Source: Carya illinoinensis (taxonomy: Eukaryota; Streptophyta; Magnoliopsida; Fagales; Juglandaceae). Taken from it: a stretch of 64,000 nt of DNA. The stretch lies in NCBI RefSeq assembly GCF_018687715.1, contig NC_056765.1:26123129-26187128 (forward strand), written 5' to 3'. The notes beneath the pieces were generated by a model, which searched no databases, was not told where the DNA came from, and was given only the letters and a program-made list of their open reading frames with translations. The translations under genes and the position numbers were made by a program. How positions within the stretch are numbered: the stretch's first letter is position 1; each line of letters opens with the position of its first letter. This document shows, piece by piece, positions 1 through 14,100 of the stretch.

Positions 1-2606
1 CCAAAAATACCCTTGGTTGAAAATTACAAGGCCTTCCTAACACAAGCCATAGTTGAAATTAAAACAATTCCCAAGCTACCATTATGTGTCCGGCGCTCCC
101 TTTTGTGATTGCATACTATAATTTTTATCTTAAAACCTTAATTCAACAAAATAAAACATATGTGGGCTGAACATCCTCAAATCCTATTATTTTAAACTAA
201 TTTCCATAATTAATAAAATAAGTCATTTTAATGAATTGAACAAGTTCAAAGCATTCAATAACAATAGACCCTAGTCATGTCTTTAACAACTTGTATCACT
301 TGAATCAAAATTGGGTCTCATTCTCTCAAGCCCATATTGAATATTGGACTCTTGCTAGACTCATCCCAAGTGGATTCACTAATTTTTACATTACTTCATT
401 AATCTTCTTAACTCTTGACCTTGTGATTGACCCATTTGAAATTTATAAAAGATTTTCAAGACTCGATGGCAAGTTCATTGTGCTACTCCTGAGATCTACT
501 CATGGGCCCATTAGGCTATCCGTGAGCTTCTCTTGTGCTGTCTTCATGTCATTTGTGAGCTGCCACCTGCGGTGGTCGAAGACCATTCTTTGTTCGTGAG
601 CTGCCATCCGTGAGCTTATTCACGGTAGCAGTTCTTCCCTTGAGTTCTTCCATGAGCTTTTTAACATAAGCTTTCTCACGCCCATTATTGTGCTGTTGTC
701 CGTAAGTTCTTCCCATGAGCTCTTAAGGGTGGTCAAGGACCACTTTTTAGTCTGGCAGGAGACACTAGTGGACTAGACAATGTCTCGTGGTGGTGAATAG
801 AGGTCTCATGGTAGTTTCCATGAGCTTTCCACGTGGCATGTGCAAACAGTAGGGCAATATGGCCGTGAGGCAGCTTGCTCCCTCTTTGGTGGCCGAAGGT
901 CGCACCAATGGAGGTAGACAAAGCTGAGGGCCACCTCATGGCTGCCAGCTCCCTTGCTACACCATGGCGGGGCTGGAGTGAGCACCCCACTCACTAGGAC
1001 GGGCATGACCTCTGTGGACGGAGGTAATCTTGGTGTGGACAGAAAACACCGACCAACTACATGGTATCCACTGGTTCCTCCCGCTGGGCTCACGGCTGTG
1101 AAGCCGTGAGCTTACTAGGCTCCCACGTTGTGTAGTGCACCATGTGCACTGCCATGGGCCACTCTATGACTGTAGTGCAGTCAGTGACCCACCAGTGAAG
1201 ATAAAAGACTCCGATAGACTAGATGGTGGTCGTTGGCTTCCTTCTTTGGCCGTGCTATGGGTGTGCATGGCTGCTGTTTTGCTTGGGAGCACGCTATGCC
1301 CGAGTTCCTACCGTTCACGACCAAGCCGCCTTGTGTGGCCTTACGGGAGGGAGACCATGAGGTGCTGGACAAAAGCCTTTGGCAGCCATTGGACCTCTCA
1401 GCGTGCTGTCGCGAGTCTCCTTAGGTGCACGGGTGACGTGCACTCGTTGTGAGCTATGCACAACACTATACTTGCCATGCACAGTTTTCACATGCAAGGG
1501 CACTTAAGTGCACTGTGCCAGGTGCACAATCATCGATTCTAGTGTTCAGTGTCCTTCACTTTTGATACGAGTGTTCAGCACACTTTTTATACACAGTTTA
1601 AGTTACTGGGGAGTGTGGGCTCCCAGTCTGCACACTACTCGCATAAAGAGTGCAATATGCTCAATTGACTAGGCAAGGTAAGGCCCATGCAATCCTTTTT
1701 TTGCTATAATATTTTTCATAAAAATAAAACTGAGGAAGCCGAGAATACTTATCTGGAGAGCATTCTCCATGATATGCACTCCCACTCCCCCTCCAGCTTG
1801 GTGAGATGAGTAATTGACAAAGACTTGCCGATGTTTCATGGGTTGTGTATACTCATCTATCCTTTGGAGACTATTGAGCGTACCGAGAAGTCGTCCTTCT
1901 TTCGCTTCCAATGTAAGAAGTAACTCAAATTCCACAGACAGCACCACTGTTAATGTGTATTTTTGGTCAATAGTCCAGAAGAGGAGAAGGATCTCTCTTC
2001 GGTGTGCTGAGGTGGCATTGGGCTCATATTGGTGTTGTGTAGGCCCCGATATGCTGGGCCTGGGTTAAGGCTGTGTGGGACACCAGCTGATCTGGTGCGG
2101 CTATATGGAGTTCGTGTGTATGCCCATGGTGGTGAACAGTAGATAAATGCAGAAAAAATAGAGAGATAGATACATAGATTTACATGGTTTGCCTACGTCC
2201 ATGAAGGCTTGGGGATGAAATAATCCACTATAATAAGCTTGATTTATAGTCTATCACCCTCACTGTATAATAGATTTTAGAGATCCCTCTTCTCGATTTC
2301 CGCCTCATAGTAGGAACTCATATCTGGGGGTTGAAGAAGCCTTCCCAAGAAGCCTAACAAAAAGTCTGCCCGAAAAGTCCCCTTCAAGTTGTCCGTCTCA
2401 CCCCTTTTATTTATTTCCTTCCATTGTTTATGTCACATCACTTTTCCTCATGTCTTTTCCTTCTGCCATCCTGAAATTTCTTCCCATCACCCCATCTTTC
2501 CACATTTTTCTCTTATTTTGTCCTCTAGTGAAGCCCCCCTTTGATGGGCTAGGACTTGAGAGTCCATTTGGGCCTTATGACAAAAATCCCACCAACAATG
2601 CTCACC
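1..2606. repeat. Gene-less repeat remnant at left edge
   Basis: No convincing gene is visible. Reading frames here are short, overlap on both strands and resemble no protein I recognise. From about 450 to 1600 the DNA is clearly more GC-rich than its surroundings and is built from recurring words: CRTGAGCT-like words at roughly 521-1448 and GTGCAC/TGCAC words at 1420-1610. At about 2170-2230 there is a stretch, TTTACATGGTTTGCCTACGT, of a kind common in plant LTR retrotransposon LTRs; a similar phrase occurs in the solo LTR at 58792-60133. I read the region as decayed retroelement or repeat DNA, but could not place LTR ends or target duplications. Confidence 0.4.
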
Positions 2607-2930
2607 AAATGTGCCCACTAATATATTTTTATTTATTTTTATTTTTTCTTAATGATTAAGGAAGTGATTATTAATGAATTTATATATATATATATATATA
2701 TTTTATTTTTTCTTAATGGGTAAGGATGTTTAAAAAATGCTTAAAGAAAAACAAAATTAAAAAAAAAAAAAAACTCATTTAGACTAGTGTGCACGTTTGG
2801 TGGACACATTTGGTAGTCATCCCAGCATTATTCTCATTTCAATCATATTTGAAAACTATCAATAAAAGTTTATTTTCATATATAGAAAATGTAAAGAATT
2901 TGAAAAAAAATATTTTTATATGAGTAATAC

Positions 2931-3060
2931 TATACACCACACTATCATCTCATTTTTATCTTATTATATAAGATGTGACATATTTATTACAATTAGATGA
3001 TAAATGATTATCACATCTTATATAACGAGATGATAGTATGATGTATAGAATTTTTCTTTT
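2931..3060. mobile_element. Hairpin MITE (ACTATCATCTCATTTT family), copy 1
   Basis: About 130 bp that folds back on itself. The left arm contains CTATCATCTC and CTTATTATATAAGATGTGACA. The right arm contains TATCACATCTTATATAA and GAGATGATAG in inverted order. It has no coding capacity. It was duplicated with its surroundings and reappears at 3712-3845, and a diverged relative lies at 22757-22950. Termini and target duplication are not resolved; GAGTAATACTATACA at the left resembles the start of other small elements in this window. Confidence 0.6.
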
Positions 3061-3711
3061 TATTCAAAATAATTAAAATAAAAAATTCTATTCAGTAGCC
3101 TTAGAGCACTCTCAATGACTTTTATATTTGGACAAAAAATATATATGATCAGAATAAAAAAGAGTTCCATCAGATTATATAAAATGAAATGTAAAATACA
3201 TTTAGCTAGAGTAACCCACTTGTAGTGGATACTGTTAATCCTTTAAACAGTTTTTTATAATTTATATTTCATTTACTTCTTCATTTTCTTTTACTTTGAT
3301 TTTTACCATGTTAGTAAATTCTTTTTAGTGTTCATTATTTAAAACACATATATTTTATTTTCTTCTAAAAAATATCTTGAAAATATTTTTAAAAATATTT
3401 TTTAAAAATATCTAAAAATGTGCCCACTAATATATTTTTATTTTTTCTTAATAGTTAAGGAAGTGATTATTAATGAATTTATATATATATTTTTTTATTT
3501 TTTCTTAATGGGTAAGGATGTTTAAAAAATGCTTAAAGAAAAAAAAATTAAAAAAAAAAAAACTCACTTAGACTAGTGTGCAAATTTGGTGGACACATTT
3601 GGTAGGCATCCTAGCATTGTCCTCTTTCCAATTATATTTGAAAAATATCAATAAAAGTTTATTTTTATTTATAGAAAATGTAAAGAATTTGAAAAAAATA
3701 TATTTTTATTT

Positions 3712-3845
3712 GAGTAATAGTATACATTATACTGTCATCTCATTTTCATCTTATTATATAATTTGTGACATATTTATTATAATTAGATAATAAATGATTA
3801 TCACATTTTATATAATAAAATGATAGTGTGGTGTATAGAATTTTT
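3712..3845. mobile_element. Hairpin MITE (ACTATCATCTCATTTT family), copy 2
   Basis: Second copy, carried in the downstream unit of the tandem duplication. It has the same inverted arms (CTGTCATCTCATTTT and AAAATGATAGTGTG) with scattered substitutions relative to copy 1. The substitutions occurred after the segment was duplicated. Confidence 0.55.
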
Positions 3846-4191
3846 ATTTTTATTTAAATTAGTTAAAATAAAAAATTCTATTAAGTAGCCTTAAGGCACT
3901 CTCAATGGCTTTTATATTAGACAAAAAATATATATTATGTGAAGAATTGCTCTAAAAAAAAGTTAAATCCAATTATATAAAATGAAATGTAAAATACATT
4001 TAGCTACAGTAACCCAGTTGTAGTGGATACTGTTAATCCTTTAAATAGTTTTTTATAATTTATATTTTATTTACTTTTTCATTTTCTTTTACTTTGATTT
4101 TTACATGTTAGTAAATTCTTTTTTATTGTTCATTATTTAAAACACGTATATTTTATTTTCTTCTAAAAAATATCTTGGAAATATTTTTAAA

Positions 4192-5186
4192 TCAATTTTT
4201 TCATATTTTGATTTTATTTTTAATTTTTATTTGGTTGATATATTTTTGTTTTATGACAATATGACTGAATTATTTTACATTGTATATTAAAACAAATTGT
4301 AAATATAAAAAAAAATATGGATATTCTAAATTTATTGGTAAAAAAGAAATATTTAAAAATAATAAAAAAGATTATTTAAACAAAATGAAAAAAATAGATA
4401 AATTAATGATAATGTATTGTAAAAGTTAATATATATAAATTTGTTTTTGATAAAATATTTAAAAAATAGGATGGAGAATACGTCACCGCCTTATAGTGTA
4501 CACTAAAAACATGTTAGTGTGGTGTGGACTTCTGAATAGTCTAAAAAAAAAAAAAATGCCAATGCAAAATGGCAAAAGAAGTTGCCACAAAACTCCGTTT
4601 CATTGCTCCTCCCCGCACTCTCTTTTGCTCCTGCTCCACGCTGTGTTTTCTTTAACCTTTTTCTTTTTTAAATTTTGCAATTTTTATTTTGCAGTCTTGC
4701 TTTCGTATCTTTAGACCCGCAATCTTCTAGGAGATTTGACCGTTAAAAAAAAGGAAGTTATTTCTTGATCCGTCCCTTTTTAGTTTATAGGGTTTTTGTT
4801 CTGTTGGTCTATACCTAGCCCCTAGGGTTTTGTGTTCTCTCAAACTTATTAGGTTCAAATTTTCTTCAAATTCAGGGCTTTTCGTGCTCCAAAACACATC
4901 ATGTGCATACATTTTTTGTTGGGTTTTCCAGAAACACGGTCAAAGGCTTTATCTTTGGGAGGCTTTTGTTCTTATACTAATCTGGGGTGGTTTTTCTTGG
5001 TTTTTTTCCCTTTCGGTTCCAAAATTATAAACTAAGATACCCTTTTGTTGGTTTCTCTTGTTTTTTTTTTTTTTAATTATTGGACACTTAACGGGTTCTC
5101 CTCAAATTACTGAACAAAGTGCTTGCAAAGCTGCAATTTTCAAGAAGTATAGTGTACAAGTATTGGGTTTTGGGAGCGGGAACAAG
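4192..5186 (+). promoter_or_regulatory. HIRA: HIRA upstream region and 5' leader
   Basis: The distal part, to about 4440, is AT-rich and featureless. From about 4600 to 4660 the sequence becomes CT-rich (CTCCTCCCCGCACTCTC), typical of plant 5' leaders. The DNA from about 4730 to 5186 is probably 5' UTR, with several short upstream ATGs. No TATA box can be assigned with confidence and the transcription start is not defined. Confidence 0.4.
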
Positions 5187-8100
5187 ATGATTGCCGAGAA
5201 ACCTAGTTGGATTAGGCACGAGGGGATGCAGATTTTCTCCATTGATGTTCAACCCGGGGGGCTTAGGTTCGCCACTGGTGGGGGCGACCACAAGGTATGG
5301 CGCGTTATATCCTTTGTGCTCTGTTTGCTTTCTGATAAATTTCAAGAGAGGAGAATGTTTTGAACACTGAGTTTTAGGTTCTTCATTGTGTTAAATGAGC
5401 GCAAAATCGTATCCGGGGTTAAAAGTGTAGTCTTTCTCATTGTTTCCTGTTTCTTTGGCTGCCGAGAGAATTTCTCATAGCACGCTTTGAGTTATATATT
5501 TGTTATGAAAACATCTAGAACTGCGTGCAAGCAGCTCCTTTTTTTCCCTAGTCCTTTAATTTTGAAAGCAGAAAATCCAAAAACTCAGCTTCGATGTTGG
5601 TCATAGCGCAGGAGTTTAGTGTGATAGTGTTGGTAAAGAGTGCTTAAGCACAAAAAGCCTAGGTTGGAGCCCGTTGCTTGCCAAAAGCAAAGCACGTTTA
5701 CAAAAGCGAGCATTAAGCAACCAAGTGTTTTTTTTGGTTTAAATCGAGAAATTCTTTTAGCTTTTTGCTTAAAAGGAAAAGTGAAATCAGTTGTAACTAT
5801 TACTGTTTGCATTAGCCATTAATTTAGATGAAGTAGATGAGGAAGATGATGAGGTTTTCAAATCCTTTAATGACAATGAAGATGGTCCTATGCTTAATGG
5901 CGAGCATGATTAATACTTCAACACTATATTGCTAATGTTAGCATAGAAGTCAATGCCTACAATACTTGTGGTCATTGTCTTTTGGTATATTCTGATTCAA
6001 CCTTGTACTTTATTTTGAATATTGGCTATCGGATGTCTTGGTTGTATATATTGTAAAGCGCAAGAGTATTGCATTGAATGTCATGTTTATATTTTATGTA
6101 ATTAATCACTCACTTGATTTTCATGTTGCTTACTTCTCTAACAAATTGATTTAATAGGCCAAATATATTACTATATTGCTTTTGTAATTTTTTATTGCAT
6201 TTTATGCATGTTTTGTTGGTATTCATTATTTTTAAAACTGTGTATTTACGTCAATTATATGCACACTTTGCACTTTGAACCTAAGCTCTTGGCTGCTTCT
6301 GCACTTAAATGTGCCTAATGCTTTCATTAACCATAATGCGACTTGTGTTTTTGCTCGTAATTGTCAAGCCTATTGTTGAGAGGCATACTTAAGTGCAAAC
6401 GCTGTCTAGAGCCTAGGCGTGAAGCGCAAGTATGTGACTAATTGAAAGTAGGCGCATATATTAAAATTAATTTATAATAACAGAAAACCCATAAAATACA
6501 CTAAAAAGGTTTAAAAAGCAAGATGGTAATATCTTTAGCCTATTAACTCAATTTGTTAGAGTAACGCAACATGAAAATCAATTAATCAACTAATTACATA
6601 GATTTAGGAAATTTTGGTCAAACATCCTTGTGCTATGGTGTACTTGGGTCTAAGAACCTGTAAATGTTTTTTGAGAATTAACCATGCGGAATGACTTGTG
6701 AGTTAATTTGAAAGAGGACCCTTTGTTAATTTCTTTCGCCCATCAACAGTAATAGAAAACACATGACAGCTTCAACAAATTGCCATGTGTCAACTTCAAT
6801 TTTAATAAGCTTTTTATAAAAAAACATATTTTTATTTATATATCAAACATAGAAAAAAAAAAAAAGAAAAAAAGAAAAAAAGGGGAACGCCCATGTGGTG
6901 GGCAAGCATTACTTAAACATAACATTTCATATAATTCTCTGCTTAGCTTGATATACACATATGTGATGCTGATTGCTACTCATTAATTTTTTTTTTTTTG
7001 ATAGTCATAATCAAATTAAAGTACATGTTTGAGTCAAAATATACCAAAGGGATATTGACTTCTATACTAACATGAGCAATCAAATATCATGGGGTAGCTT
7101 AAGCTTGCAGCCAGAATTTTTGAATGCCGCATAGTCTCAGTGTCTCACCTCCAAAAATGATCTCTCTAGTCAGGGAGTTTGAGCTGAAAATTTCCAAGAA
7201 GTAGTAGTTTGAGCTTCAAATTTCCAAAAAGTGGTTGATTGAGCTGCAAATTGGTCATTTGGGTAATTTGGGTGCAGATTGAAAAATGATGGTAGTTTGG
7301 GGAAGCAAAATGTACTTTTTGCAGATATATAGATATTTTATAATCACCTCACCCACTCTCTTCTGTAACTCTCTCCTTTTTTTCTCCTGTAACTGTCTCT
7401 CTCTCTCTCTAAACAATTTGCAATCTCTTTTCCCCTTGATTCAAGATAAAAAGTACTAATTTTCAATTATACAATTTATCATATAGTATGGATCCTGTTT
7501 AGAAAATAAAACATTATCATTAGCTCTTATCAAACCAGGAGGTGTAAGTTATCAAAAATGTTTTGCCTAAACTCAAATAAAGCAAATTTAAAACAGGTAA
7601 TCACTTTTCAAAACAAAACAAAGCAAATTTGTACTATTGGTTTAGATCCAGTCAGCTACCATTCAAATTGAATACTATCTTGGGACATTCCAAATTGGAA
7701 TAGATGGCTACCATTATGAGATAGGAGTACTGGCAGGCTGCAGCCTGGTGGTCAAATGGTGGGCTTGGGATGGCCATTAGACTCAAATATCTTGGGTTTT
7801 ATTTTTCATTGGGAGTTTACTTTGATTACCTCATACACGGTTCTGGTGGGTGGGGTGGTGTGTCCTGGATTTTCTTCTTAAGATTGGTTCTGAAGGGTTC
7901 CCGCCCTGGTGATGTTCTATGCCATTAAAAAAAGTATTGATAGAGGGTGATGTTTCATAGCTACGACTTGTATTAGTAGTGATATCATATGCACCTGGAG
8001 ATCTTGCATTGGATTCTTTCTGTTACAGGTTAATGATTTCTATTTATTCAGTAGTATGCAAGCGGTAACTATTATATTGGTCAATCTAAAAGCTTAGTTC

Positions 8101-11100
8101 CTTATGCCCTTCCCTTGAATGCAGGTTCGTATATGGAACATGAAATCTGTTAGCAGGGACTTGGGAAATGATGAATCTACGCATAGGCTTCTTGCAACCC
8201 TTCGTGATCACTTTGGTTCTGTCAACTGTGTCAGGTGGGCTAAACACGGTAGGTTTGTTGCATCAGGCTCTGATGATCAGGTGATTTTAATTCATGAGAG
8301 GAAGCCTGGTTCAGGAACCACTGAGTTTGGCAGTGGAGAGCCCCCGGATGTTGAGAACTGGAAGGTTGCAATGACTTTGAGAGGACACACTGCAGATGTG
8401 GTAATGTAATTGCTTTTAATAACGGAACACGATGCAAGCATACAAAAATAGAACATTTTCATTCTATTATTTTTGAATTATTTTGTCTGGCTGCATGTGA
8501 ATGTCCTTTATTGCTTCTGCCGTCTCATATTGTTTGTACACTACACTTTTGGGTCATCCCAAAGTATTGTCCACTTGTTTTTTATTTTTTATTTATTTTT
8601 TAATATTTTACTTAAGTAAAATATATATGTGGACTTTAAGTGGACAAGTATGGTCCACTTTTAGAAGTCAATGGAAAAAACCTAATAACCTTCCTTACTT
8701 AAGACTTCAATAATTTTCACTTATAAAAAATATGTTTATTTAAAGTTTAAATTAAGAGGTGTGATTCTGGAAACTGATACTTTTTATTTCAAAAGAAACA
8801 TAATAATTGGTCTAAAACAAAGGGATTTTCTAAGGTTGCAAACAATTTGGATGGGGAGGGAATATTAGTTTATATCTTTAAAAAATAATGTTTATTGTCA
8901 TCTTGTTAATTACTACAAGTGACTAATGCTATCTTGTTATTACCAATCAAAAATATTTTTATGTGCAAGCAAATGCCGCCTATGTATGATAATACAGAAA
9001 TGTGTTCTCATCGGGCTTCTTCTAACCTTGGAGGTTAATATTCCATGCTTGAAGTAGGTGGATCTTAATTGGTCACCAGATGACTCGACCCTGGCAACTG
9101 GGAGTTTGGACAATACTATCCATATATGGAATATGAGCAGTGGCATTTGCACTGCTGTTCTTAGGGGTCATTCTAGCCTGGTCAAAGGAGTTGCTTGGGA
9201 TCCCATTGGCTCATTCATAGCTAGTCAGTCAGATGATAAGACTGTCATTATTTGGCGAACAAGTGATTGGAGTCTTGCTCATAGGACGGATGGTCACTGG
9301 GCTAAGTCGGTATGTTCATCAATTATAAATCTTTGTACTGTTTCAGTTTTAATTTCTATTTCCTAATGTGAGTACGTTCTTTTCAGCTTGGATCTACGTT
9401 TTTCAGGCGGCTTGGATGGTCCCCTTGTGGCCATTTTATTACTACCACTCATGGTTTCCAGAAGCCAAGGCATTCTGCACCTGTTCTAGAGAGAGGGGAA
9501 TGGTCTGCCACGTTTGACTTCTTAGGACATAATGCCCCAGTTATTGTGGTGAAGTTTAATCATTCCATGTTCAGAAGGAATTCTACCAATGCTCAGGAAG
9601 TGAAATCTGCACCTGCTGGGTGGAGTAATGGGGCTTCAAAGACTGGAGGCAAAGAACCGCAGCCATATAATGTTATTGCAATTGGGAGTCAGGACCGCAC
9701 TATAACTGTATGGACAACTGCAAGTCCTCGTCCTCTCTTTGTTGCCAAGCATTTCTTTGCTCAAAGTGTTGTGGATTTATCTTGGTATGATTTAAATCTC
9801 CAGGAAAAATGTAACCATTATGTTTGCATATGTGAATTTTGACAAACTATTTTTCTTTTGCATACTCTGAGTTTTTGACTTTCCAACTGTTCTTCTTAAA
9901 TTTTTTTTACCTCTTTGATTCTTTATTCTTCTTCTGGTAACAGGAGTCCTGATGGATATTCACTGTTTGCCTGCTCTTTGGATGGGTCGGTGGCTACTTT
10001 CCATTTTGAGGTGAAAGAACTTGGTCACAGATTAAGTGATGCTGAACTGGATGAGTTAAAAAAGAATCGTTATGGTGACGTGAGAGGTCGACAAGCAAAC
10101 TTAGCAGAAAGCCCAGCACAGTTATTGCTTGAAGCAGCTTCATCTAAACAAAACCCAAAGAAAAAAGTTGCTAATATTCATCAAAAGCAGACCCTCATAA
10201 AATCTTCACTTGATGCGGGGGTTGCAACAAAGAGTGAGCCTCAAGCTGATGAGGGGAAGAAGAGTAGTGGAACGGCTAGTGATGGGTTAAATAAAGTGAC
10301 TTCTGGCCGAATTTCTAGTCCTGTAAAACAAAGAGAATATAGGCGCCCTGATGGCCGAAAGAGAATCATTCCTGAAGCAGTTGGTCTGCCTATTCAGCAG
10401 GAGAATATCTCTGGTGGGGCTCAGGCACAGGCACTCGACTTTCCTCTTATGTCATCTGATCATGGAAAGGATGATAATGGTGTGGTACACACTGGGGTGG
10501 GCTTTAAAGAAAGTTCTGTCAGGGGAACAGTAGGCAGAAGCTCGGATGTAAAGGAACGTTCTGGGGTCACTGCTAGGGCTTCAATTGCCGAGAGCCTAAT
10601 TATTGAGAAAGTTCCAATCTCCACAGCCAGAGATGGAAGCATCAATGTGGAGGAGTCAGGGGCTGCCAAGGCTTCTACTTCTTTGCCTGGTTCTAGTAAT
10701 TCTCTTTCTATCAGGGTGTTTGATAAGAAAGAAGGAGAAGATGCATTACCACTTTGCTTGGAAGCTCGGCCTAAAGAACATGCTGCGAATGATATTGTTG
10801 GGGTGGGCAATACATTAATGATGAGAGAAACAGAAATTGTATGCACAAGGGGGTCTCAAACACTTTGGTGTGATAGGATCGCAGGGAAGGTCAGTGTTTT
10901 GGTTGGAAATGCAAACTTCTGGGCAGTTGGATGTGAAGATGGATGCATACAGGTAAATTCTCAAAATTGAACATTATTATCTTTTTTTAGTTTTGAAATG
11001 TTCATGGGATTTGAGCGCACTGCATGATATAATTGCAGTATTATTCTCCATAATTTGCAATCCACATCTTTATCACAAACCCTTGACCATGATATTAGTC

Positions 11101-14100
11101 CTGATCGGCGACTGTTATAATCTCAAACCTTTAAATTCATTTTGTGTTGTTACTAATGCCTTTGCAGATGCAAAATTTCAATTGCCAACCCCTATAGTGA
11201 TTATTTTATCTGTTTTTTACCCTATTTAAGGAATTCATTGATAAGCATTGATAGATTTTTCTAAACATCGCTGATAATTAGCTTTTAGCCCCTAGGCTTA
11301 TGGTTGAATTTGGTACTATAATCAAGGACTAAAGGACAGAGAGTATCCTGTCAGAAAATCTCAGTTAAATATTATGCAACGACACACACAAGTGCACATG
11401 CACACATATTTGATAAGTGAAGATTCCAACATTGATCGTAAGAATACAAACATATGCTTATGTTTGTTTTCCCTTGGAAAAGGTGTACACAAAGTGTGGA
11501 AGACGAGCTATGCCGACCATGATGATGGGATCAGCAGCAACATTTATAGATTGTGATGAGTGCTGGAAGTTGTTGCTAGTCACGAGGAAAGGATTGTTGT
11601 ATGTTTGGGATCTATACAACCGGAACTGTCTCCTTCATGACTCATTGGCATCTCTTGTTGCTTTGAACCCAAATGCGTCATCAAAAGATGCAGGTATCAT
11701 GTCTCTCATCTTTTTTCGTAACAAGGTTTTTCTTGTTTATAAAATCACCAGGAATCCCTATGCTTTTGTCTGGGTGAATTTTGAAACTTTTTTCTTTGTT
11801 TCCTTGAGAACCGTGCACTGATAATTCAGTGTCTTTTTCTTATAATATTTCCCTCTAGGCACAATCAAAGTTATATCTGCAAAGCTATCAAGATCTGGTT
11901 CTCCTCTGGTGGTTCTGGCCACTCGCCATGCCTTCCTCTTTGATATGAGTCTCATGTGTTGGCTAAGGATTGTAGATGATTGCTTCCCAGCTTCAAACTT
12001 TGCTAGCTCTTGGAATTTGGGTTCAGTTCAGAGTGGCGAGCTGGCTGCATTGCAGGTTGATGTTAGGAAGTATATGGCAAGAAAGCCTGGTTGGAGCAGG
12101 TTTGTACTTCGATATGAATTCTTGATGTGTATTTTACTTAAGAAAAATGATATATACAAGCCTTGTGTAAGCCCTTTATAAAAAAGTGGACCCCACCCTA
12201 GAAAAGATTGAAAAACTCACTTTCTTAAAGGGAGACCCACATTTTTACAAAAGGCTTGTACCTTTGAGACTTGTACATAGCATTACTCCTTAAATCCCAT
12301 GTGTCAAATGACAGGCCATAATTGAAGACTGAATTAGATGTAAAGCCAAAAAATCTTGGGAGTGAATGATTCTGTCCTTTTTTTTTTTTTCCCTCTCAAG
12401 TGGCGAAGTACTGAAGATTCTATGAGATTTTATTACCAGTAATAGAAGTGCACTTTATGTTGTGAATAATTACTAAGCATTTTTCAACTCAATTCCAGAA
12501 TGATGACCATATTGGTGTTTTTATCTTTTTCCTCTGCGATTGGCTTTCAAACTTCCAGAATTCTTTTCTGAAATTCTCATGACATATTATTGAAAGTTTC
12601 AGGATTAATTCCTTTGTGCCTTTTAATTGAGTCTTATTAAAAAAGAAAAAAAGAAAAAAAAAGTTGCTGGATTGATTCCTCAGTTTCAAAGTACTCCTAA
12701 TGGGTGTTTATATATTGGCACATCTTCAGCTCTTTTTCTTAGTAATTCAACCTTTAAGTTCACAATATAAATTAGTATGCCACTCCTAAGATTGACCAGT
12801 GGCAATTTATTATTTGTTGTTACAGAATGACTGATGATGGAGTGCAGACACGTGCTCATTTGGAAGCACAGTTGGAATCCGCTTTGGCTCTGAAGTCCCC
12901 TCATGAATATCGCCAGTGCCTCCTGTCATACATACGCATTCTTGCGAGGTCCACCGCCTTCCTTTCTATTTCTACTTTTTAATCCTTTCATTTTAGACCT
13001 ATCAAAAAAAAAAAAAAAAATTCCATTTTAGTAATTGGCCTCCAATATAGGAGTGATGTTCTAGTTGTGTTTGGCTGATGCCTGAGAGCTTTCCCTTAAT
13101 ATTTTTTTGTTTTTGGTTCTTCATGATATGTTGCCTCTCGGGCTTGTTTTAGAAGATGCATGAATTGGGTTAAAATTTGGGGGAAAAAAAAAATATATGG
13201 GTGGCTATCTGACTGCTGCTTGGGGTGGCAGTCAGAGGCAGAGAGTGGTCAATGGATTTCCAGCTGCTGGCAGTCGGAGTCTGCTGGATCTCTGGCCTCT
13301 GCTGTCCAGAGAATTTAGAATTGCTGCTGGTCGGTGGCTGATGGCAGATGCCATCCCCGAGCTGCAGCCAGATTGATGGTTATTACTCCGGCCGTTTGTC
13401 AAGATGCTGAGTGACAGTTGAAGTGGTCGCTGGAGGAGGTCTTTGAAATAATTAGGACTAGGGATGTTACATCTTATTCTTTATATTATATAGTGTGGGT
13501 GTGCACATTTTATCATTCAACAGAAAGCTGATGTGTGATGGTGTGTTTACATTGATTAGTTGATTCGATGTATAACCTACCAACTGATGTGCACATGAAC
13601 ATGCATTTTTTATGGGGCTTCTCATTGGACTTTGTTTATTCTAGTGCTTTCATCTTTTGTCTTTCGTTTTTGTTTCTTAGAATCTCTCGGCTATAGTGGT
13701 AATGGCAGTGATGTATCATATATGTGAATGAGATATCTCAATTATGTTAAAAGGGGATGTCATTACCTAATATTTTATATATTTTCTTTTATATTCCTCC
13801 TCATTGGTACTTATTAAAAAAAATATTTCTCATTTGTAATTCAGTTTTTTAGTTAAATAAAGGTTTGTTAAGGATTGTTTCATAAAAGCTTGTGTAGGTG
13901 TAATATATCGCCCTCTTCCCGTAGGTAGGTATAGGAATGCTTCTAAAATGTCCTTACGCCAGGTAAGACATTCGCATAACAAGGAAAATGTTACCTCATT
14001 TTATTGAAATCATAAAAATTTGAAGTAAAACATATATTGTCCAGAAAAGTGAAATAAAATGGGTCTTGTAGCATGGAATTCTAAACTGATGCCATGCGTA

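Larger units (their letters stand above)
2607..4191. repeat. Tandem direct duplication of ~0.8 kb (two copies)
   Basis: Two head-to-tail copies of about 790-800 bp are visible: about 2607-3400 and 3416-4191. Both start with GTGCCCACTAATATATTTTT. They share in the same order a TA run, a poly-A run, GACTAGTGTGCA, a hairpin MITE, CTCTCAATG, GTAGTGGATACTGTTAATCC and TCTTCTAAAAAATATCTTG. The offset drifts from 809 to 798 bp through small indels, so the duplication is not recent. No coding capacity is visible. Confidence 0.85.

Noticed and set aside
10460..10846. 128-codon minus-strand frame
   Set aside because: Antisense shadow of HIRA exon 5, which is clearly coding on the + strand.
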